This document shows, piece by piece, positions 7,779-15,744 of a stretch of DNA of 64,000 nt. The position numbers were made by a program, and so were the translations under genes. The DNA comes from Stutzerimonas stutzeri (lineage in GTDB: Bacteria; Pseudomonadota; Gammaproteobacteria; Pseudomonadales; Pseudomonadaceae), in assembly GCF_019090095.1 (NCBI RefSeq), contig NZ_JAGQFP010000001.1, forward strand, positions 1,426,001-1,490,000, written 5' to 3'. The stretch's first letter is position 1, and each line of letters opens with the position of its first letter. The notes below the pieces were generated by a model. The model was not told the DNA's origin. It made no database searches and was given only the letters and a program-made list of their open reading frames with translations.

Positions 7779-9404
7779 ATGGCCGACACCAGCGGAAGTC
7801 CGGCGGCGGGCGGAAATTTAATCGATACCGACTATCAGATCGGCCAGGACAATCTGGTCACCAACATCGGCCCTTTCGAGGTCGACATTCACAACCCTGT
7901 TTTTGCGATCTCCGGTCTGATGACGATTGTGTTCGTCATCTTCACGCTCGCATTTCCCGAGTTCGCAACCGGCCTCTTCACCGATGCGATGAACTGGGTG
8001 ACAGTCCGCTTCGACTGGCTTTTCATCCTGGCCTCCAACATCTTCCTGGTGTTCGCCGTTGCTCTGGCGTTCTCGCCCTACGGCAAGGTCAGGCTCGGTG
8101 GGCCTGATGCGAAACCGGACTTCTCGCTGCTGGCATGGCTTTGCATGCTGTTTGCGGCCGGCATGGGCATCGGGCTCCTGTTCTGGAGCGTCGGTGAACC
8201 GATGACGCACTTCGTCAGCTCCGTCGCGCAGGATGCCGGCAGCCCCGACAGCTGGGCGCCGCTCGGTGGCTTGCCCGGTGATGTCGAAGGCTCTGCCAGA
8301 CTCGGCCTTGCCGCCACGCTCTACCACTGGGGGCTGCAGGCCTGGGCGATTTATGCGGTCGTGGGGCTGGCGTTGGCGCTCTTTGCCTTCAACAAGGGCC
8401 TTCCGCTGGCGATCAGGTCCACCTTTTATCCCATCTTCAAAGAGCGGGTCTGGGGCTGGGTCGGCCATACCATCGACATACTGGCGGTGCTTGCGACCCT
8501 CTTTGGGCTCGCGACCTCCCTTGGGCTTGGCGCCGAACAAATCAACGCCGGCCTGTTCTTCCTGTACGGCATTCCGGTGTCCGACACGACGAAGCTCGTG
8601 TTGATCACCGTAATCACCGGCATCGCAACCGTCTCTGTCCTGCGCGGGCTGGAAGGCGGCGTCAAGAAAGCCTCCGAAATCAACATGATCATGGCGTTCG
8701 CACTGCTGATTGCCGTGTGCGTGTTTGGTCCAACGGGGGCGATCGTGGAGCGAGTCGCGGACTCGGTGGTCAGCTACTTCGCCTATCTACCGGCGCTGTC
8801 GCAGCCCTTCGCCCGCGAGGATGCGAACTACGCACAAGGCTGGTCCTCGTTTTACTGGGCCTGGTGGGTGTCCTGGTCGCCTTTCGTGGGGATGTTCATT
8901 GCCCGGGTCAGCCGTGGGCGCACGGTGCGCGAATTCATGATCTGCGTGCTCATCGTCCCCTCTGCCGTCTGCATCCTCTGGATGTCGATCTTCTCCGGCG
9001 TCGCGTTCGATCAGTACATCAATGACGGCTACCGCGCCGTGGCGGATGCGGCGCTGGAGGTAAAACTCTTCGCCATGTTCGACGTTCTGCCATTCACCCA
9101 GGCGATGTCCCTGCTGGGCATCGTTCTGGTGGCGGTCTTCTTCATTACCTCATCGGACAGCGGCTCGCTGGTCATCGACACCATCACCTCCGGCGGCAAG
9201 GATGACGGCCCGATTCCTCAGCGCGTGTTCTGGTGCGTTTTCGAAGGCCTCGTCGCCATCGCCCTGCTGCTGGGGGGCGGCCTCAAAGCCTTGCAGTCCA
9301 TGGTGGTGACCACCGGCTTCCCGTTCTCCTTCGTCCTGCTGCTGATGTGCGTCAGCATCGTCATCGGGCTGAAGAACGAGCTGGCGGTACCACGCCGAAC
9401 CTGA
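7779..9404 (+). CDS. BCCT-family betaine/choline/carnitine transporter
   Basis: 541 residues, about twelve transmembrane segments. The glycine-rich GMGIGLLFWSVGEP motif of TM3 and the signature WAWWVSWSPFVGMFIARVSRGRTVREF region (around residues 365-390) are characteristic of the BCCT family, which imports quaternary ammonium compounds with Na+ or H+. The N-terminal 40 residues are soluble. The C terminus ends soon after the last helix (KNELAVPRRT), without the long regulatory tail of BetT-like members. Possible role in osmoprotection or in betaine catabolism; the specific substrate is not readable. The leader carries a dyad at 7542-7561. Confidence 0.92.
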   Translation: MADTSGSPAAGGNLIDTDYQIGQDNLVTNIGPFEVDIHNPVFAISGLMTIVFVIFTLAFPEFATGLFTDAMNWVTVRFDWLFILASNIFLVFAVALAFSPYGKVRLGGPDAKPDFSLLAWLCMLFAAGMGIGLLFWSVGEPMTHFVSSVAQDAGSPDSWAPLGGLPGDVEGSARLGLAATLYHWGLQAWAIYAVVGLALALFAFNKGLPLAIRSTFYPIFKERVWGWVGHTIDILAVLATLFGLATSLGLGAEQINAGLFFLYGIPVSDTTKLVLITVITGIATVSVLRGLEGGVKKASEINMIMAFALLIAVCVFGPTGAIVERVADSVVSYFAYLPALSQPFAREDANYAQGWSSFYWAWWVSWSPFVGMFIARVSRGRTVREFMICVLIVPSAVCILWMSIFSGVAFDQYINDGYRAVADAALEVKLFAMFDVLPFTQAMSLLGIVLVAVFFITSSDSGSLVIDTITSGGKDDGPIPQRVFWCVFEGLVAIALLLGGGLKALQSMVVTTGFPFSFVLLLMCVSIVIGLKNELAVPRRT

Positions 9405-9494
9405 TGCATGGGCGGCGCGATTACACCGCGCCGCGTCTTCTACCGCGTCGTTGTGCATTTAGTGTGCTGGAGGGCTAGCAAGTCGCCTGGAGAT

Positions 9495-9530
9495 GCGCGT
9501 GGAAAAGGCTTCGCCGTTTTCCACCCTACG
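9495..9530 (+). repeat. REP element overlapping the lysR 3' end
   Basis: Core identical to 5586. On the minus strand its edge supplies the TAG stop (9526-9528) of the LysR gene. Confidence 0.85.
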
Positions 9531-10473
9531 GCCGGTCCTTAAGGGGCGCGGCCCGGCGCGGCCGGTATCGGACGGTCGCCTCGCACAACCCGCCGGGTAC
9601 CGCCATCACCCAGTCGCGCACCGCCAGCACCGTCGGATCGTCCCGGCGGCTCTCCGGGTATACGAGGTGGAACGGCTTGCCCGCCATCTCCGGTCCGAAT
9701 GGCTGCATCAACCGCCCTGCCCTCACCTCGTCCTCGATCAACTCGCGGCTCATCAAGGCCACGCCCTGCGCGCCGATGGCGGCTGAGATGGCGTGGGTCT
9801 CGTCGGAGAAGGCCAGCCCGGCACTGACATCCAGGCCCGGCACGTTGGCGAGTTTCTGCCACGACGCCCAGTGAATCGGAGCGGCGACCGCACCGCGGGC
9901 ATGAAAGTGGATCAGCGGATGCCTGGGCAGGTCGGCGATGTCGCGCAGGCCCAAAAGCGGGCTGCAGATGGGGACGAAGGTGTTGTCGATCAGCTTCTCC
10001 GCCACCAGACCCGGCCAGCGCCCGTCGCCGTAGCGGATGGCGATATCCGCCGTGATCCCATCCAGCGCCACCGGCTCGTGCGAGGTATGAAAGCGCAGAT
10101 CGATCTCGGGATGGGAATCGCGCAGCAGGCAAACCCAGGGCACCAGCCAACGCACGGCAATGGCCGGTGTGGTGCTGAGCGTGATCGCCTGCCGGCAAGG
10201 CCCGGCACTGAGGCGTTCGACGGTTGAGTGGATGCTGTCGAACGCCGTCTCCAGCGTCTGTTGTAGCTCACGGCCTTGAGCGGTGAGTGCCAGCTGCCTG
10301 GGTTTGCGCACAAACAGCGCCACACCGAGGGATTCTTCCAGCGAGCGAATCTGGTGGCTGATGGCCGTAGCGGTGACGTTCAACTCCTCGGCGGCCTGCT
10401 TGGCGCTCTCATGGCGTGCGGCCGCTTCGAAGGCGCGCAGGGCGGAAAGCGAAGGTAACCAGCGATGCGCCAT
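9526..10473 (-). CDS. LysR-family regulator (GcvA-like)
   Basis: 315 residues from ATG 10473 (MAHRWLPSLSALRAFEAAARH). A 17-residue upstream extension to 10524 lacks family similarity. The N-terminal winged HTH reads SAKQAAEELNVTATAISHQIRSLEESLGVALFVRKPRQLALTAQG. The effector domain contains LSTTPAIAVRWLVP, DIAIRYGDGRWPG and FHLVYPESRRDD, as in GcvA/AmpR-type LysRs. It is divergently placed 117 bp from azoR, so it probably controls that gene and itself from the shared region. The 3' end runs into a REP. A decayed 3' copy lies at 1461-1722. Confidence 0.9.
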   Translation of the reverse strand: MAHRWLPSLSALRAFEAAARHESAKQAAEELNVTATAISHQIRSLEESLGVALFVRKPRQLALTAQGRELQQTLETAFDSIHSTVERLSAGPCRQAITLSTTPAIAVRWLVPWVCLLRDSHPEIDLRFHTSHEPVALDGITADIAIRYGDGRWPGLVAEKLIDNTFVPICSPLLGLRDIADLPRHPLIHFHARGAVAAPIHWASWQKLANVPGLDVSAGLAFSDETHAISAAIGAQGVALMSRELIEDEVRAGRLMQPFGPEMAGKPFHLVYPESRRDDPTVLAVRDWVMAVPGGLCEATVRYRPRRAAPLKDRP

Positions 10474-10590
10474 GGCTGAGTTTTCCTCATCTGTATCGGG
10501 AAAAAATGGTCGTTTGTCGCCCACAGAGCCTAACCCTAGTCTGGGTCTACCGCGAATGACAGATGAATTCAGTCACAGAGGAGACTCACC

Positions 10591-11328
10591 ATGACGCACC
10601 TTCTGCACCTCGACGCCAGCGCCCGCCCCGGCCTCGCCGGCAAGGACGAGCACGGTTCCCACAGCCGTCATATCACCCACCGCTTCGTCAGCCAGTGGCT
10701 GGCCCGCCGCGCCCAGGACAGCGTGACCTACCGGGACATCGGCCAGAACCCGCCCTCGTTCACCAGCCACGACTGGATCGCCTCGTCCTTCACGCCGGAA
10801 GCACATCGTGAGCCCTGGATGCGCGAGGCGCTGGCTGAGAGCGATCTGCTGGTCGATGAGTTGATCGCAGCCGATGTGCTGATCATCGGAACGCCGCTGT
10901 ACAACTTCGGCATGCCGGCCGCCCTCAAGGCCTGGATCGACCAGATCGTGCGCCCTGGCCGGACGGTCGAGGTCGACGAAACCAGGCTGCCTGATCCCTA
11001 CGTGCCTTTGCTGGCGGACCGGCCTCGGCATGTGGTCATCCTCACCGCCCGCGGCGGTATCGGCTTCGGCCCCGGTGGGGAGATGGCGCACATGAACCAC
11101 CTCGAGCCGAATCTGGTGACGGCGCTCAGTTTCATCGGCATCAGCCACTTTCATCAGATCGCCATCGAAGGTCAGGAGACCGGAGGTGACGTGCTGGCGG
11201 TCTCGGTGGCCCAGGCGCAACGAGGGGTCGATGCGCTGGTGGCAGAGCTTCAGGCGGAACTTGATGCTGGTTCCAGGTCGTCCGTCACCCAACACGCCAC
11301 TGGCGTCGTTCAGGCACAGGTTTCGTGA
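10591..11328 (+). CDS. azoR: FMN-dependent NADH-azoreductase
   Basis: 245 residues of the flavodoxin-2/AzoR family; reduces quinones and azo compounds with NAD(P)H via FMN in the cytoplasm. Visible are the N-terminal LHLDASAR with SHSRHITHRF (phosphate-binding loop), IIGTPLYNFGMPAALKAWIDQIVRPGRT, and ILTARGGIGFGPGGE lining the flavin site. GAGGAGA precedes ATG 10591. The last ~25 residues (SRSSVTQHATGVVQAQVS) extend past the usual family end. Likely regulated by the divergent LysR. Toxin copy 2 begins 71 bp downstream. Confidence 0.88.
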   Translation: MTHLLHLDASARPGLAGKDEHGSHSRHITHRFVSQWLARRAQDSVTYRDIGQNPPSFTSHDWIASSFTPEAHREPWMREALAESDLLVDELIAADVLIIGTPLYNFGMPAALKAWIDQIVRPGRTVEVDETRLPDPYVPLLADRPRHVVILTARGGIGFGPGGEMAHMNHLEPNLVTALSFIGISHFHQIAIEGQETGGDVLAVSVAQAQRGVDALVAELQAELDAGSRSSVTQHATGVVQAQVS

Positions 11329-11399
11329 ACAAGCGCCAATGGGTGGAGGCCTCGAGCGGGTAGACTGCCGCCTGATTCAACAGTACAGGGACGATTTTC

Positions 11400-12662
11400 A
11401 TGGGAACGGACACCCTCAAAGACGCGGCCTACCCGTTCGATCAGGGCTGGGATCTGGACACCGGCTGGAAGGCGGACAGCACTGGCAGCCGCGACTCCAG
11501 TTGGCTGCCAGACCAAGGCTGGAGCCGTCAGGCCGAATTGCCGAAAACCAAACCGGGTAACGGCGGCGCCTCCTTTGCCGCCTGGGAGCTGAAAGTCGAA
11601 GCCGCTCCAGAGCTTTCGGATTGGCCGCCACCCGATATGCTCAAGCTCCCAGAGGCTCTGCCGCCCGGCTTCTACATCGTGCCGCGCAGCATGTCCGGCG
11701 AGCAGGTACTCGCGAAGTTGTTTGCCGATACGCCGCACAGTCATCTGGTCAACCGCATCAAATCATTAAATCCGACCTTTGCTCAGGGCTTCAAGGCGGG
11801 AGAAATGATGGTGCTGGGTAATCTGATCAATCCCACCGCCTGCTCGCGCGAAGAAGCAGAGCTGATGGCCGCGGCCGCCAAGGTTCGTACTGCCCTGGAG
11901 CCACTGAGCGAGTCCGAAGCCAACTTCATGGCCGAGCACCAAACCGAGATCGCAACGGTGGTCGGTGGCGCCAGCGGCTCGTTGGGGCTTGGCACCGACG
12001 TGCTGGGCAAAGGGCTTAAGCAGATCGAAAGCACAATGCGCGACATTGAATACTTGCACCAACGCGAGTTCGCCACGCATGGCCACTTGAAAAGCCAGCA
12101 GTTCTTCACCTCTCGACAGCAGTTGTACCGGCAGCTCGACAACCAACTCAAAGCGACCTTCCTCGGCAAGCAGCTGGGCCTGGGAAGCTACCCGACGCTG
12201 CGGCAGGACCTCGGCATCTCCACCCGCAGCCTGGTGCACCACTGGAGCAGAGGCGGCGCACCAGGCCAGATCCCCGGCTATGCCACCCATATGGATCAGA
12301 TTGCGAAGGCAGCTAAGTACCTGAGAAATGGAACCTATATCGGAATCGCGCTGGGCGGTACCGCCTCTGCCTTGAAAGTCCGAGAGGTTTGCCAGGCAGG
12401 CGAAACTCAGGCGTGCCAGAAGATTCGATTCACGGAGACGGGTAGCTTTGCTGGGGCGCTGGGTGGTGGATCAGCAGGGGTGAGCATCGGTATGGCTACG
12501 GCGCCCTATGTCTGCGGCGCTATAGGCCTGGCCTCCGGCTCCATTGGCGGTATTGTCTGCGGTCTGGTTGTTGTTGGTGGGGCTTCGGCTGCCGGAGGAG
12601 CTGGCGGTGGATGGGCTGGCGACCTGGTCGGAGAAAAAGTTTATGAAAGGAGCCAGAGATGA
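11400..12662 (+). CDS. Putative glycine-zipper polymorphic toxin, copy 2
   Basis: 420 residues, same length and layout as the protein at 1963-3225: Trp-rich N terminus, LysM-like segment (GFYIVPRSMSGEQ ... ALL-helical part), charged helical middle, Gly-zipper tail. Residues 1-357 differ from copy 1 by scattered conservative changes. From 358 to about 384 the two are unrelated (SAGVSIGMATAPYVCGAIG against ALAMAIASPAAGSICVALG), then converge again at GLVVVGGAS. The final residues (GDLVGEKVYERSQR) also vary. Homology upstream of the start includes about 35 bp (agactgc..ttcaacag.acaggga), so the duplication carried the ribosome site. ATGA overlap with the immunity gene. Confidence 0.7.
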   Translation: MGTDTLKDAAYPFDQGWDLDTGWKADSTGSRDSSWLPDQGWSRQAELPKTKPGNGGASFAAWELKVEAAPELSDWPPPDMLKLPEALPPGFYIVPRSMSGEQVLAKLFADTPHSHLVNRIKSLNPTFAQGFKAGEMMVLGNLINPTACSREEAELMAAAAKVRTALEPLSESEANFMAEHQTEIATVVGGASGSLGLGTDVLGKGLKQIESTMRDIEYLHQREFATHGHLKSQQFFTSRQQLYRQLDNQLKATFLGKQLGLGSYPTLRQDLGISTRSLVHHWSRGGAPGQIPGYATHMDQIAKAAKYLRNGTYIGIALGGTASALKVREVCQAGETQACQKIRFTETGSFAGALGGGSAGVSIGMATAPYVCGAIGLASGSIGGIVCGLVVVGGASAAGGAGGGWAGDLVGEKVYERSQR

Positions 12663-13081
12663 ATTTCAGTGCTTGGTTTGAAACTTGGCCGCTGGATTTG
12701 CAGATAGCCTTTTTGATGGCCCCTTTTGTTACAGCGCTTTCTGGTATGGCCGTTCAGGCCTATACCACGCGCCGTTATTATGACCGAATTATCTCCGCGT
12801 TTCCGAATAGCCTTGGGGTGAAAAACTATCAACGCCTGTGGGCAGGATTCGATTTCGTATCGCGTTTCATGCAGGTTGGGAGCACCAGCGGATTCGTGCT
12901 CTGGCCAAACATACATGTTCGACAAGGCTCTCTTGACCCTGAGGAGGTTCGCAACTTCCCGCCCGAAATCAAACGGCTTATGGTCATTTCGGTCAGCCTT
13001 TTGTTTGTTGGTTTTGCTTGGCTGCTGGTCGGAGTAGCCCTGCTGAAACTCAGCGGTGTTGAGTCAGGCCAGATAGATTAG
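12659..13081 (+). CDS. Putative membrane immunity protein for toxin copy 2
   Basis: 140 residues; ATG 12659 overlaps the toxin stop (ATGA) behind AAAGGAG. Same plan as 3222-3626: the N-terminal MNFSAWFETWPLDLQIAFLMAPF is almost identical, while the rest of the first helix and loop differ (VTALSGMAVQAYTTRRYYDRI). The loop keeps HVRQGSLDPEEVRNFP, and the C-terminal helix is LLFVGFAWLLVGVALLKLSG. Divergence from the first partner parallels the divergence of the toxin tails, as expected for cognate immunity pairs. Confidence 0.65.
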   Translation: MNFSAWFETWPLDLQIAFLMAPFVTALSGMAVQAYTTRRYYDRIISAFPNSLGVKNYQRLWAGFDFVSRFMQVGSTSGFVLWPNIHVRQGSLDPEEVRNFPPEIKRLMVISVSLLFVGFAWLLVGVALLKLSGVESGQID

Positions 13082-13087
13082 ATTGCC

Positions 13088-13498
13088 GTGGCGCACGGAT
13101 CAGATCCCCGCTATGCCACCCATATGGATCAGATTTCGAAGGCAGCTAAGTACCTGAGAAACGAAACCTATATCGGAATCGCGCTGGGCGGTACCGCCTC
13201 TGCCTTGAAAGTCCGAGAGGTTTGCCAGGCAGGCGAAACTCAGGCGTGCCAGAAGATTCGATTCACGGAGACGGGTAGCTTTGCTGGGGCGCTGGGTGGT
13301 GGAGGTGTTGCTGTACCACTGGTTAGCCGTTTGGCAGCAGGGCCTATCTGCGCTGCCATTGGTTTGGGATCAGGCGGTATAGGCGGCATTGTATGCGGTC
13401 TGGTAGTCGTCGGGGGCGCTTCCGTTGTCGGCGGAGCAGGCGGCCAGACAGGCGGAGAGTGGATGGGCGAATTCTTGTACGAGCAGACTAAGCCATGA
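13088..13498 (+). CDS. Orphan C-terminal toxin module
   Basis: 136 residues from GTG 13088; ATG 13126 is an alternative. It encodes only the region matching residues 294-420 of the full toxins: YATHMDQISKAAKYLRN, the Gly-zipper start, then a third version of the variable block (GVAVPLVSRLAAGPICAAIG) and a distinct end (QTGGEWMGEFLYEQTKP). DNA 13110-13303 is nearly identical to 12277-12470. The first codons are a scar: one G of the parental ccccggc is missing. There is no LysM-like part or own delivery region, so it is probably a silent or donor tail. It overlaps its own immunity gene by ATGA. Confidence 0.65.
   Translation: MAHGSDPRYATHMDQISKAAKYLRNETYIGIALGGTASALKVREVCQAGETQACQKIRFTETGSFAGALGGGGVAVPLVSRLAAGPICAAIGLGSGGIGGIVCGLVVVGGASVVGGAGGQTGGEWMGEFLYEQTKP
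13110..13303 (+). repeat. 194-bp direct repeat of the toxin-2 tail
   Basis: Differs from 12277-12470 at only about four positions by eye. It provides homology for exchange of the downstream variable tail and immunity gene with the full-length toxin. Confidence 0.85.
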
Positions 13499-13884
13499 CT
13501 GAATTCTGGAATTCCTGGTGGGCATTCGCTTTTATGCTGGCCCCTTTCGTAATCGGAGCAATAGGGCAAGTCATCACAATTTACATGGTTTATCACGACC
13601 TAGACGATATGAAAGCAGCGTTCCCTCACAGCAGCCACATCCGCAACCAATTGAATATGTGGTCTGGCTCAGGATTCGTTGCGCGCTATATGCAAGTGAA
13701 CGCCATAACTGGCGCAGTGCTTCTTTCTAACTTCTATGTACGCCGTGGAGATCTTGAGCCTGATGAAGTGGAGAACTTTCCGAAGCATCTCAGACCTCGA
13801 ATGCTTTGGTCGACGTGGCTTTTGGGGATTAGTCTTGCATGGCTATTTTTGGCAGTTGGCTTGCTCAAACTAACTGAAAGTTGA
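13495..13884 (+). CDS. Putative membrane immunity protein of the orphan module
   Basis: 129 residues, ATG 13495 overlapping the orphan tail stop. N terminus MTEFWNSWWAFAFMLAPFVIG replaces the MNFSxWFETWP version of the other two. The middle keeps YRDL-type and FPHS motifs and the loop FYVRRGDLEPDEVENFPKHL. The C-terminal helix is LLGISLAWLFLAVGLLKLT. Two membrane helices, same family as 3222 and 12659. Intact frame, so it could protect against strains deploying the matching tail. Confidence 0.65.
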   Translation: MTEFWNSWWAFAFMLAPFVIGAIGQVITIYMVYHDLDDMKAAFPHSSHIRNQLNMWSGSGFVARYMQVNAITGAVLLSNFYVRRGDLEPDEVENFPKHLRPRMLWSTWLLGISLAWLFLAVGLLKLTES

Positions 13885-13914
13885 ACATATCGATGCTGGG
13901 GGCTGGCGAATGAA

Positions 13915-14008
13915 ACGGCGGCTGTGGCTGGTTGTGGTCAGCGGGGCTCCGGTGACGCGGCAAGCGGTGTGGATGGGCGAATTCTTGTACGAGCAGACTA
14001 AGCCATGA
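13915..14008 (+). pseudogene. Remnant of a third toxin tail
   Basis: Degenerate sequence resembling the end of the toxin (ggctgtggctggttgtggtc corresponds to the GLVVV region). It finishes with an exact copy of the orphan module's last codons (WMGEFLYEQTKP) and stop. The exact copy begins at 13969. Confidence 0.55.
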
Positions 14009-14066
14009 CGGAATTCTGGAATTCCTGGTGGGCATTCGCTTTTATGCTGGCCCCGTTCGTAATCGG
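13969..14066 (+). repeat. 98-bp direct repeat across a toxin/immunity junction
   Basis: Nearly identical to 13459-13556, with two mismatches seen. It spans the last 12 codons of the tail, the ATGA overlap and the first 20 codons of the immunity gene. Confidence 0.85.
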
Positions 14067-14392
14067 CTTCTCAGGCATGCTCATGATTCTTCTCATGGCA
14101 TACCGAAATCTCGACATGCTTCTCCGCACCTTCCCAAACAGCGAATATGTGCTAAGACAGAAATGCTTTGGGGCAATAGCGGTCTTACTCCCGTTTTATT
14201 CTAACGAGCAGTTTGGCAGCTGTAGCATTGCTCCCCAAAGGACACATAAAACGCGGAGACCTTTTGGAAAGCGAAGTTCGCAGCCTGTCCCATTCCATCA
14301 AGCAGCGCATGGTCATTGCCTGGTGGCTATGCTTCGCCGGTATGGCTTGGCTTCTTTTGGCAGTCGGCCTGCTAAAACTCACGGCAGATTGA
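14005..14392 (+). pseudogene. Chimeric, frameshifted immunity gene
   Basis: Starts like the 13495 protein (MTEFWNSWWAFAFMLAPFVIG), then switches to the sequence of the first immunity gene (FSGMLMILLMAYRNLD...FPNSEYVLRQK). By alignment with 3222-3626, one base is lost near 14170 and another near 14189. The conserved loop and C-terminal helix (WWLCFAGMAWLLLAVGLLKLTAD, stop 14392) are therefore in another frame. Similarity to copy 1 continues about 20 bp beyond the stop (aatgcg.cacac.agca). A recombinant remnant; no functional product expected. Confidence 0.75.
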
Positions 14393-14499
14393 ATGCGGCA
14401 CACACCAGCATTATCACACCCCTACTGGTCACTTCGCAATTGAACTTACAAAAGCTGAATTTTCGCTTACCCATTCAAAAATGCCATACGAGGACGTCC

Positions 14500-14958
14500 A
14501 TGACATCGAAAAATGAAATATCAATTACTAAATATGTAGGTTTGTTTGCATTACTAAATGCAATATTAATGATCTTTTTCAACTCGCTTGCGCATGGCTT
14601 CGACATTGACCTTGGATCCGGAGCAAATATAGCAATGCTTATAGGCGCATCGATGATCACCTCAAATCAATTTGTAACAATCAACAAAAGAGCCCCAGAT
14701 AAGGCAGAAAAAAACAAGTTAATATTAGGCTGCCTATTATCATCGATTGCCATGTCGATAGCTGGCGTCGCAATATTAATTTCCGTTGCCTTAGGCCCAC
14801 AGGGGCTTACTGAGATAACAAGAATCCTTCCCAAGCTATCTACACTGACGTGGCTCGTCATTATAGGCGCAGTAACTTTGATCCATTATTTAATGCTAAA
14901 CCTATCATTTGGATGGCATGCAAATAAGTTAGCGTCGAAGATCCAATCGAAAGCGTAA
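14500..14958 (+). CDS. Small polytopic membrane protein (ABZJ_00895-like)
   Basis: 152 residues from ATG 14500; the open frame to its left belongs to the broken immunity gene. Four hydrophobic helices: YVGLFALLNAILMIFF, IAMLIGASMITSNQFV, LGCLLSSIAMSIAGVAILISVAL and LTWLVIIGAVTLIHYLMLNLSFG. The pattern (MIGAsmiTs..F...R.P) resembles the ABZJ_00895 family, which has no known function. AT-rich like other accessory genes here. It may be a passenger of the toxin array or another immunity-type protein; neither is provable from sequence. Confidence 0.5.
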   Translation: MTSKNEISITKYVGLFALLNAILMIFFNSLAHGFDIDLGSGANIAMLIGASMITSNQFVTINKRAPDKAEKNKLILGCLLSSIAMSIAGVAILISVALGPQGLTEITRILPKLSTLTWLVIIGAVTLIHYLMLNLSFGWHANKLASKIQSKA

Positions 14959-14961
14959 CAT

Positions 14962-14977
14962 AAAAAGGGGACTAATC
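14962..14977 (+). repeat. GGGGACTAATCC short repeat, copy 5
   Basis: AAAAAGGGGACTAATC, a diverged member of the GGGGACAGATT set, directly after the ABZJ-like gene. Confidence 0.35.
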
Positions 14978-15043
14978 CTTATCCTCATCCTCCCCTGCGA
15001 CCTGGAAAGCAACTTACTTGAATTAACTTAACAGATTGCTTAT

Positions 15044-15583
15044 ATGGAGCATGTAATAGTGGACCTTCGTTGGCTAGTAATAGCAATGTTACTGACTTTC
15101 GCCTCAGGATGTTCCAACCATCAGTACAAAACGTATAGGGGCAACGTCGATGACCCTGCGATCTAAATTCTGGATTTATCAAATGGCTCTGCCGATGCGC
15201 CAGTCATCCACTTCGACACCATGCAATACCGCGCCGCAGGCATTCCATTTCACCGGTTGCTGCTGGCGGTTCAAGTTGATGGCAAGCCTTTACCGGATGC
15301 CGGCCGGCATTCCTTGTTGAATTTCTCAGGCTATCAGGCCGTCCGCCTAACATCTGGGAAGCACAGGATTGAATGGTGCTGGATATCTATGAATAAGCTG
15401 GGTACCGGTGGCGGTATGTGTGGCCTCGGCGCAAATGGTATCGAACTGGAGGCAGGCAAGCGTTATCTCGCCACGTGGTCTACGGCTACCAGCATCAAGG
15501 ACCCGCCCCAACGAGAGCAGATGGAAATCACGGTCTCATCCTTTGTCCTCGACCGTGATACCAAGCTGCAGGTCTATCCTTGA
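15044..15583 (+). pseudogene. Lipoprotein gene interrupted by in-frame TAA
   Basis: ATG 15044 opens MEHVIVDLRWLVIAMLLTFASGCSNHQYK, a lipoprotein signal with Cys at the lipobox (FASGC). After DDPAI the frame hits TAA at 15164-15166. It continues without shift as LDLSNGSADAPVIHFD and on through FHRLLLAVQVDGKPL, KHRIEWCWISM and RYLATWST to 15583. A restart at ATG 15184 or 15221 would give a product lacking the export signal. I do not recognise the family. Confidence 0.7.
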
Positions 15584-15744
15584 AAAGTGCAAGCCGCAAA
15601 AAGCACTTCATTGAGATGTTGAAAATCATTCCGTTCCCTTTATGCTCGTAACCTCTCAAATGAGTAAGTGAGTAAACCCTTGAAGCTCTGCTCTATGCGA
15701 TATCGACAAGCAACTATTCACCAAACACTTAGCAGGTACGCTCC

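Noticed and set aside
14005..14958. Single 317-residue protein
   Set aside because: It joins a frameshifted immunity gene to an unrelated four-helix protein; alignment with 3222-3626 shows the true end at 14392 in another frame.
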